Assembly (NCBI GenBank): GCA_026417315.1
Contig: JAOADM010000009.1
Location: 1 to 39,407 of the forward strand
Length of the DNA stretch: 39,407 bases
Source: Limisphaera sp.
GTDB lineage: Bacteria > Verrucomicrobiota > Verrucomicrobiia > Limisphaerales > Limisphaeraceae
Direction: 5' to 3'
The number at the start of each line of letters is the position of its first letter. Within the stretch, counting starts at the first letter, position 1. The position numbers and the translations under genes are program-made. Below the pieces are notes generated by a model. The model saw nothing but the letters and a program-made list of their open reading frames with translations, had not been told where the DNA came from and made no database searches. Shown one piece after another: positions 34,430 through 39,407 of this stretch.

Positions 34430-34761
34430 GGTACCACTGTCCGGTTGCCGTTGACCGCGCTTCGTTCAGGGTTGCTTGCACTCACTGACAGCATCCTTGA
34501 TACCGGCACCGGCTGGGGATTTGAATTGGATCCCTGCCAAAACCAATACAAAAAATGCCAAGGCGTGTTCGGCCGCAGGCCCACGCCTCGGAACCCCCGC
34601 CGGAAGGATGCACGAGACTCCTCACAACCCGCCCCAATCCAGGAGCGCGCGCCCGAAGCAGGACCAAGCCCTCGCCTCCCCCGCCCAAACCGTCGCCCGA
34701 GTAGCCAGCTGGCGCCGGTTTTGAATGGCACCCTGGCCCGCGGTGTCCTAGACTGGGAACG
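34430..34761. other. Divergent intergenic region between PEP-CTERM and TPR genes
   Basis: 332 bases. It contains an AT-richer patch at about 34535-34560 (CCAAAACCAATACAAAAAATGCC on +), the most A/T-rich stretch nearby, which could hold promoter elements for either gene. I could not match a convincing -10/-35 pair. Confidence 0.35.
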
Positions 34762-36159
34762 ATGTCCGAAAAGGCTCTCAGTCAGGTTTCCCGCGAAGTC
34801 CGGGAAATGTACGAGCGTGGGCTGGAAGCCCTCCGACGGGATAATGTTGAATACGCCCAGATGCTCCTCACCCAGGTGCTCGCGAAAGAACCCGCCTTCC
34901 TGGAGGCGCGCAAGGCCCTCCGCCAGGCCCAACAGCGCAAGGCCGCGGCCAAGGGCACCGGATTCTTGAAGCGGGTCCTGGGCACTGCGACGGCTTCCCC
35001 CGAACTGGCCCGCGCCCGCCTGGCCCTGCGCTCCAACCCTTGGGAAGCCATGCAACTGGCGGAGGAGGTGCTCAACAGCGACCCGAACAACATGACCGCC
35101 CATAAGATCTTCGCCGAGGCGGCCCGGGCCGCGGGCCTCACCCGCACGGCGTTGCTCTCTTACGAGGTTCTCTTCGCCCATGATCCGCGCGATCGGGATC
35201 TGGCCGTCCAGTATGCGCACGCCCTGGCCGATGCCGGGGAAATCAGCAAGGGCGAACAGGTCCTCGCTGCCCTCGTGCGTCTGTACCCCGGCGACCCCGA
35301 GCTGGCCCAAGAACTCAAGAACCTTTCCGCCCGCAGAACGCTCACGGAAGCCGGTTACGAGGCCCTGGAAAGCGGCACCGGTTCATATCGCGACGTGCTT
35401 CGCGACGCCGAACAGGCCAAGCTCCTGGAAGACGAGCAAAAGGTCCACAAGGCCGAAGACGCCACCGACCGCCTCATCCGCGAGTACGAGGCGCGCCTTC
35501 CGCGCGAACCTCAAAACCTCCGCCTGCTCCGCTCCCTGGCCGAGCTCTACACCCAAAAACAACAGTTCGACAAGGCCCTCGAGTACTACGAGCGGCTCAA
35601 GAACACCGAGGCCGGGCAGGACCCCAGCCTCGACCGCGCCATCGCCGAAACCATCGTCCGCCGGTTCGATCACCAGCTGGCCCAGCTCGACCCCGCCGCC
35701 CCCGATTACGCCGAGCGGGCCGCCGAAATCCAGGCCGCCAAACAGGCCTTCCGCCTCGAGGAATGTCGGAAACGCGTGGAAAAATACCCCACCGACCTCA
35801 CCATTCGTTTCGAGTACGGCCAGTTGCTGTTCGAAGCCGGGCGCATCACCGAAGCCATCGCCGAGTTCCAAAAGGCCCAGAACAATCCCCACAAACGCAT
35901 TGCGGCCCTCAACTATCTGGCCCGTTGTTTCGCCCAGCGCAAAATGTACGACCTCGCCGCCCGCACCCTCCAGAACGCCCTGAAGGAGAAGCTCACCTTC
36001 GACGAGGAAAAAAAGGAACTCCTTTACAACCTCGGCTGCGTGCTGGAGGCCATGGGGAAGCGCGACGAAGCCATCGAGTACTTCAAACAGATCTACGAGG
36101 TGGACATCGGTTACCGGGACGTCGCAGCCAAGGTGGACTCCTATTATGCCAGCCAGTGA
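34762..36159 (+). CDS. Tetratricopeptide (TPR) repeat protein
   Basis: 465 residues, no signal peptide, probably cytoplasmic. It is made of helix-turn-helix repeats. The N-terminal ones read MYERGLEALRRDNVEYAQMLLTQVLAKEP and ARLALRSNPWEAMQLAEEVLNSDPNN; the C-terminal ones are LLFEAGRITEAIAEFQKAQNNP, ARCFAQRKMYDLAARTLQNAL and LGCVLEAMGKRDEAIEYFKQIYEVD. Between them lies an acidic helical segment (AEQAKLLEDEQKVHKAEDATDRLIREYEARL). TPR domains mediate protein-protein contacts; the partner is unknown. ATG 34762 has no strong site (GGGAACG). A serine signature after the Met (SEKALSQVS) supports this start. It ends 27 bases from the convergent signal peptidase gene. Confidence 0.88.
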   Translation: MSEKALSQVSREVREMYERGLEALRRDNVEYAQMLLTQVLAKEPAFLEARKALRQAQQRKAAAKGTGFLKRVLGTATASPELARARLALRSNPWEAMQLAEEVLNSDPNNMTAHKIFAEAARAAGLTRTALLSYEVLFAHDPRDRDLAVQYAHALADAGEISKGEQVLAALVRLYPGDPELAQELKNLSARRTLTEAGYEALESGTGSYRDVLRDAEQAKLLEDEQKVHKAEDATDRLIREYEARLPREPQNLRLLRSLAELYTQKQQFDKALEYYERLKNTEAGQDPSLDRAIAETIVRRFDHQLAQLDPAAPDYAERAAEIQAAKQAFRLEECRKRVEKYPTDLTIRFEYGQLLFEAGRITEAIAEFQKAQNNPHKRIAALNYLARCFAQRKMYDLAARTLQNALKEKLTFDEEKKELLYNLGCVLEAMGKRDEAIEYFKQIYEVDIGYRDVAAKVDSYYASQ

Positions 36160-36186
36160 CCGAACGGCTGCGGCCCGGGTCCGCAC

Positions 36187-36672
36187 CTACCGAAGCACAA
36201 CCCCCAACACGGCCTCTCGCGGGACCGGCCCGTATTCACGGCTGTCCGCGCTCACCGCGCGGTTGTCCCCCAACACGAAATACTCTCCCGGCCCGCAGGT
36301 CACACGACTCCACTGCCGGCGCACCGGCCAGGTCGTCGTGCCCGGCAAGAGATACGGTTCCTCCAACCGTCGCCCGTTCACGTACACCCCGCCGTCCCGC
36401 AACTCTACCCGGTCGCCCGCTGCCGCTATCACCCGCTTCACCACCAACGAGCCCTCCGCAGGGTCCCGCAACACCACAATGTCCCCCGGACGGGGTTCCC
36501 GCCACCGCAACACCAAAGGGCTGGCCAGGTACCAATGTTTCTCACGCAGTGTCGGCAGCATGCTCGTGCCCTGGACGCAAACCGACCGAACCAGGTAGGT
36601 GCGGCAGGTGGTGTAAGAACCGGCCGCCAGTGCCAGCAATGCCAGCCCCTGCAGGAGCACAGAAAACAGCAT
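36187..36672 (-). CDS. Signal peptidase I (LepB/SipS type)
   Basis: 161 residues. A single membrane helix (FSVLLQGLALLALAAGSYTT) anchors the enzyme, with the catalytic part outside the cytoplasm. S37 in QGTSMLPTL is the nucleophile, K79 in SLVVKRVIAAAGDRV the general base, and LGDNRAVSADSREYGPV the box E. It removes signal peptides from exported proteins, many of which are coded in this window. ATG 36672 is chosen because it carries AGGGGAGG directly upstream and gives the normal short N terminus. An ATG at 36768 in the same frame would add 32 residues (RTRTERWILRALG...) and is less likely. Short for the family, so the non-catalytic domain is reduced. Confidence 0.9.
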   Translation of the reverse strand: MLFSVLLQGLALLALAAGSYTTCRTYLVRSVCVQGTSMLPTLREKHWYLASPLVLRWREPRPGDIVVLRDPAEGSLVVKRVIAAAGDRVELRDGGVYVNGRRLEEPYLLPGTTTWPVRRQWSRVTCGPGEYFVLGDNRAVSADSREYGPVPREAVLGVVLR

Positions 36673-36674
36673 CG

Positions 36675-36682
36675 CCTCCCCT
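36675..36682 (-). promoter_or_regulatory. Ribosome binding site deciding the signal peptidase start
   Basis: AGGGGAGG on the minus strand ends two bases before ATG 36672 (its first AGGGG lies five bases away). This favours 36672 over the upstream in-frame ATG at 36768, which has no such site. Confidence 0.6.
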
Positions 36683-37380
36683 CGCGCGCGGCGCCGCGGC
36701 CTGCCCTGCCCGGCAATGCCCCTCGGGCCAAGGGCTCGCAGGATCCACCTTTCTGTTCGCGTTCGCATGGGTCTGGTCGCACCCGGCCCGTGGACCGGAT
36801 CCCCCAAAACGGACGGCCATACTGTGGACGCTGCTTCCCGGGGCGCTCAATCCGGGGAAACCACGGATTCGACTTGTCGGGCATTCTACGGATGGGCCCG
36901 GATTCCACGATTCTTATCCGGTTGAACCCCGCGACGCATGGCCCAAACCCCGACGGGCCCCACTGGTCCAGTGCACTCTGCGGCCCTGTCAACCAAGTCG
37001 GGGGGCCGCGGGTGAGCACCGCGATTCTCAAGGGCTTCGAGCGGATCCGGTCCTGCCCGGTCAACGCGAGCACATGGAAGCCACCGGCCTGTCGCCCCGC
37101 AAATCGCAAGCCCCGGGCCCCATTCTCCTCCGAGCACTTTCCCGGGCCCGGGAGCGGCTCGAGCTTGTCCGATTGACCCTGCCTGAAATCTCGGCAACGG
37201 TCCCCTCATCCGACCTGGTCCCCCACCGCTGCGCGAAGAAGGGCTTGCACGCCTGTTCGATTCGGTGACCTGTTCTCGACCCTGTGCCGACACGGCAAAG
37301 CGTCAAGCAGGCAACCCTGCGCACGGGGTCAGGGCATACATCAGTTGCATCGCCACCCGCAGCTCGCCAATTTGTCCCTC
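36683..37380. other. About 700 bases between signal peptidase and alcohol dehydrogenase genes
   Basis: No protein with recognisable features; open frames on both strands are antisense-like and rich in Arg/Pro. The two flanking genes point away from each other, so promoters for both should lie here. I see no convincing element. Confidence 0.4.
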
Positions 37381-38388
37381 ATGACAAAGGTGCAAGCCTA
37401 CGCTGCGTTGGGACCGGGCCGACCCCTGGAGCCCTGGTCGTATCAAGTGGAGTCGCTGAGACCAGGCGAGGTCCTGATCCGCGTGCACGCCTGCGGCATC
37501 TGTCACAGCGACATCCACATGATCGACAATGACTGGCAAATGTCCCGGTACCCCCTGGTGCCCGGCCATGAGGTGGTGGGCGAGATCCTGGAATGCGGTC
37601 CGGGAGTCGCGCATCTGACCCCGGGCATACGGGTGGGCGTGGGATGGCAGCGATCGTCCTGCGGCCAGTGCGATGACTGCCTCCGCGGGCAGGACCATTT
37701 GTGCGAGGAAAGCACGGGCGTCATCACGCACGGCCATGGCGGATTCGCCAGCCATTTGGTCATTGACAGTCGGTACTGCTTCCCCCTGCCCCCGGAATTG
37801 CCGACCGAGGCCGCCGGCCCCCTCTTGTGCGGGGGAATCACCGTGTACTCGGCCCTGCGCGCCGCCGGGATGGGTTCCGGCTTGCGCATCGGCGTCATCG
37901 GCGTCGGCGGCCTGGGGCATCTGGCCATCCAATTTGCCAGTCGGCTGGGCAACCATGTGACCGCCTTCACCACCACCGAAGCCAAGGCGCAGGAAGCCAC
38001 CCGGCTCGGAGCTCACGACGCGATCATCATTCGCGACGGCAAACCAGATCGCCGACCGGCACGGCCCTTGCACATTCTGCTGAACACGGTACCGGTGCCG
38101 ACGCCCGTGGATGTTTATCTGGACCTGCTGGGGTCCGACGGCGTGCTGTGTTACGTGGGAGCCCCGACGGCGCCACTGACGGTGCCCGTGTGGCCCCTGC
38201 TGGTCAAACGACGTCGGATCATGGGGAGCCCGATTGGCACTCGGGCCACCATTCGCGAGATGCTCGAACTGGCCGCGCTGTTTGGCATCCGACCCCGGGT
38301 GGAAACCTTCCCGCTGGCCGAGGTCAATCGGGCCATCGAAAAGGTCCGCCAGAACACAATCCGGTACCGCGCCGTGCTTCTGGTCTGA
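37381..38388 (+). CDS. Zinc-dependent alcohol dehydrogenase, CAD type
   Basis: 335 residues of the medium-chain dehydrogenase family, nearest to the cinnamyl alcohol dehydrogenase/YahK-AdhC group. Catalytic zinc is bound by C41 in ACGICHSD and the His of VPGHEVVG. The structural zinc Cys set is complete in SSCGQCDDCLRGQDHLC. The NAD(P) fold shows GVIGVGGLGHLAIQFA. The end (VRQNTIRYRAVLLV) is the usual C terminus. It oxidises alcohols or reduces aldehydes in the cytoplasm; NADPH use is typical of the group but is not visible here. ATG 37381 is taken as start because MTKVQAYAAL begins the family; no ribosome site is obvious. The convergent RbsD-like gene ends 76 bases downstream. Confidence 0.92.
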   Translation: MTKVQAYAALGPGRPLEPWSYQVESLRPGEVLIRVHACGICHSDIHMIDNDWQMSRYPLVPGHEVVGEILECGPGVAHLTPGIRVGVGWQRSSCGQCDDCLRGQDHLCEESTGVITHGHGGFASHLVIDSRYCFPLPPELPTEAAGPLLCGGITVYSALRAAGMGSGLRIGVIGVGGLGHLAIQFASRLGNHVTAFTTTEAKAQEATRLGAHDAIIIRDGKPDRRPARPLHILLNTVPVPTPVDVYLDLLGSDGVLCYVGAPTAPLTVPVWPLLVKRRRIMGSPIGTRATIREMLELAALFGIRPRVETFPLAEVNRAIEKVRQNTIRYRAVLLV

Positions 38389-38464
38389 CGAGTCGTGGTG
38401 CTCGTTCCCCGGACCTGCCGGCCCACGTTCGGCTTCCGGGCCTGACGTAGCCGGGCGGACCGCT

Positions 38465-38854
38465 TTAGGCGGATTCCAGGATCATGTTGGCGTACTGAAC
38501 CGTATCGGCGGTGCGAATCAGGCCGATCGCTTGAGGCACGCGCAACTTGAACTGGACGTGGGGCTCGAACAGGACGGTCAACCCGTCCAGGGCAGCGGCA
38601 AACCGGGCCTGGGTCTCGGCGCTGTTCTCTCTTCGGAACTCCTCGGCCATCCAGACCCGGCCGATCCGGAAATTCGGCCGGATCGCCCGCAGCACGTCCA
38701 GCACCGTGGGAATGTCGTCCACCAGGGACAGATCCACGGTCTCGATTTGCGGCCAATAGGGAAACCCGCGGTCGGCGATCACCAGGGTGTTCGTGTGCCG
38801 CACGCGGGCCAGCAGCGACAACACGTGCGGATTCAGGATTCCCGTCTTCAGCAT
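38465..38854 (-). CDS. RbsD/FucU-family sugar mutarotase
   Basis: 129 residues. The enzyme interconverts the ring forms of ribose or fucose, helping uptake of sugar into metabolism. Sequence landmarks fit RbsD: MLKTGILNPHVLSLLARV, H20 and D28 in RHTNTLVIADRGFP (both at family positions), VDLSLVDDIPTVLDVLRAI, and the end VQYANMILESA. The choice between ribose (RbsD) and fucose (FucU) is not decided here. ATG 38854 is chosen because AAGGGG lies five bases upstream, while the GTG at 38860 sits inside that site. It is convergent with the alcohol dehydrogenase gene; no ABC transporter for ribose lies next to it in this window. Confidence 0.88.
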   Translation of the reverse strand: MLKTGILNPHVLSLLARVRHTNTLVIADRGFPYWPQIETVDLSLVDDIPTVLDVLRAIRPNFRIGRVWMAEEFRRENSAETQARFAAALDGLTVLFEPHVQFKLRVPQAIGLIRTADTVQYANMILESA

Positions 38855-38859
38855 GGCCA

Positions 38860-38865
38860 CCCCTT
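38860..38865 (-). promoter_or_regulatory. Ribosome binding site of the RbsD/FucU gene
   Basis: AAGGGG on the minus strand lies five bases before ATG 38854. It overlaps the alternative GTG codon, ruling out that start. Confidence 0.6.
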
Positions 38866-39407
38866 ATCACAAGCCTCTGCTGCGCGCAGCCCTTTTCGCA
38901 GGCGGCCGGCCCGCCGCACCCGCGAGCCTGGTCAGCGGCCGGCTGACCAGAACTCCGGATGACCTTTCCGCATTTCCGCCGAGTATTGGTGCAAGATGCC
39001 CAAAAAATGGGGTGACTCTCGCGGTCAGACTGTTGTCTCTACCGCTTGCTCATGGCTCTTGTCTCTCCCGCTGCCTGGTACCGCGCGGCCCCGGCGTGTT
39101 CATCAAACGCAATCGCACCAGGCAAGCCGGCAAGATCTATGAGTGGGTCCTCGGAGGTCCAGGGCAAACGCTTCCCGCCCAAACGCTCGCCCAGTCTGCC
39201 CCGCGCCGGCCTCCCACCCCAAGACGGTGGTGGTCCACGAAACCCTTTGCCAACCTCTCGCACCTGCCGGCCCACTGGAGCGCTTCGATCGAAGGGTATT
39301 GCCGCCGCGGCCGGGCCGAGCCGGCCGGCCCCGCCCGGCAGGAGTCGGCCAGCCGGGCTGCACGCCCTGGCCGGCGAGTTGGGGATCGTGCGTGCGGTGG
39401 GCGAGGC
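38866..39407. other. 540 bases at the right edge without a credible gene
   Basis: Frames on both strands (for example minus 39103-39363) give Arg/Gly/Pro-rich products with no motif. Whether the right end is the 5' part of a gene beyond the window cannot be told. No RNA gene or repeat recognised. Confidence 0.4.

Noticed and set aside
39039..39363. Short open frames at the right edge
   Set aside because: Gly/Arg-rich products without motifs; no support for a gene.
1..39407. CRISPR arrays, insertion sequences or phage genes
   Set aside because: No regularly spaced direct repeats, transposase motifs or phage structural proteins were seen.

Overview
The window is high-GC bacterial chromosomal DNA. 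It probably comes from the Verrucomicrobiota, close to Limisphaera and other Limisphaerales; this is inferred from gene content, not from a marker gene. The supporting features are a PEP-CTERM protein, a DUF1559-type pseudopilin, a secreted autotransporter-strand-repeat protein with a C-terminal tail I recognise from verrucomicrobial exported proteins, DUF1080 and Tat-exported Gfo/Idh/MocA proteins, and long gene-poor spacers. I see no rRNA, CRISPR array, insertion sequence or phage gene.

Layout. (1) 1-366: the end of an O-methyltransferase gene on the + strand. (2) 460-18308, minus strand: a compact block read right to left. It holds a pseudopilin, a 1110-residue strand-repeat surface protein, a PL1-type pectate lyase, an MGH1-like (alpha/alpha)6 glycosidase, a beta-helix/DUF6298 fusion, a DUF5060/DUF5605 clan-A glycosidase, an unassigned 900-residue glycosidase-like protein and a GH127 beta-L-arabinofuranosidase-like enzyme. 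Junctions from the strand-repeat gene onward are 4-base overlaps or gaps of 5 to 36 bases, so these seven genes very likely form one operon. Nearly all products have export signals. I read it as an extracytoplasmic pectin/arabinan-type plant or algal polysaccharide system without an adjacent SusC/SusD pair, transporter or regulator. (3) 18709-21433, plus strand: tRNA threonylcarbamoyladenosine synthase (Sua5/TsaC), an OmpH/Skp-like chaperone and a Tat-exported metallophosphoesterase. (4) 21605-24279, minus: a two-gene operon of a tandem DUF1080 (3-keto-disaccharide hydrolase) lipoprotein and a Tat-exported Gfo/Idh/MocA oxidoreductase, together a candidate oxidative glycoside-cleavage module. 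(5) 24656-28330, plus: an FmdB-type zinc-ribbon protein, a 1.35 kb non-coding spacer with two strong hairpins, and DNA primase. (6) 28362-32624: an MnmD-like methyltransferase, tRNA-Ala(CGC), a cytochrome bd subunit II gene with no subunit I beside it, tRNA-Ile2(CAT, lysidine type), and an EVE-domain/HAD-phosphatase pair. (7) 33404-38854: a PEP-CTERM protein, a TPR protein, signal peptidase I, a zinc alcohol dehydrogenase of the CAD type and an RbsD/FucU mutarotase.

How the genes may work together. The polysaccharide operon, the keto-glycoside pair, the sugar mutarotase and the alcohol dehydrogenase fit a saccharolytic life style. Housekeeping genes (primase, tRNA modification, signal peptidase, Skp) are interspersed, so this is ordinary chromosome and not an island. 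The most unusual points are the operon itself, a Glu-to-Gln change at the expected acid/base position of the GH127 protein, the glycosidase-like protein of no recognised family, the orphan cydB, and a possible structured RNA near 25,700-25,890.
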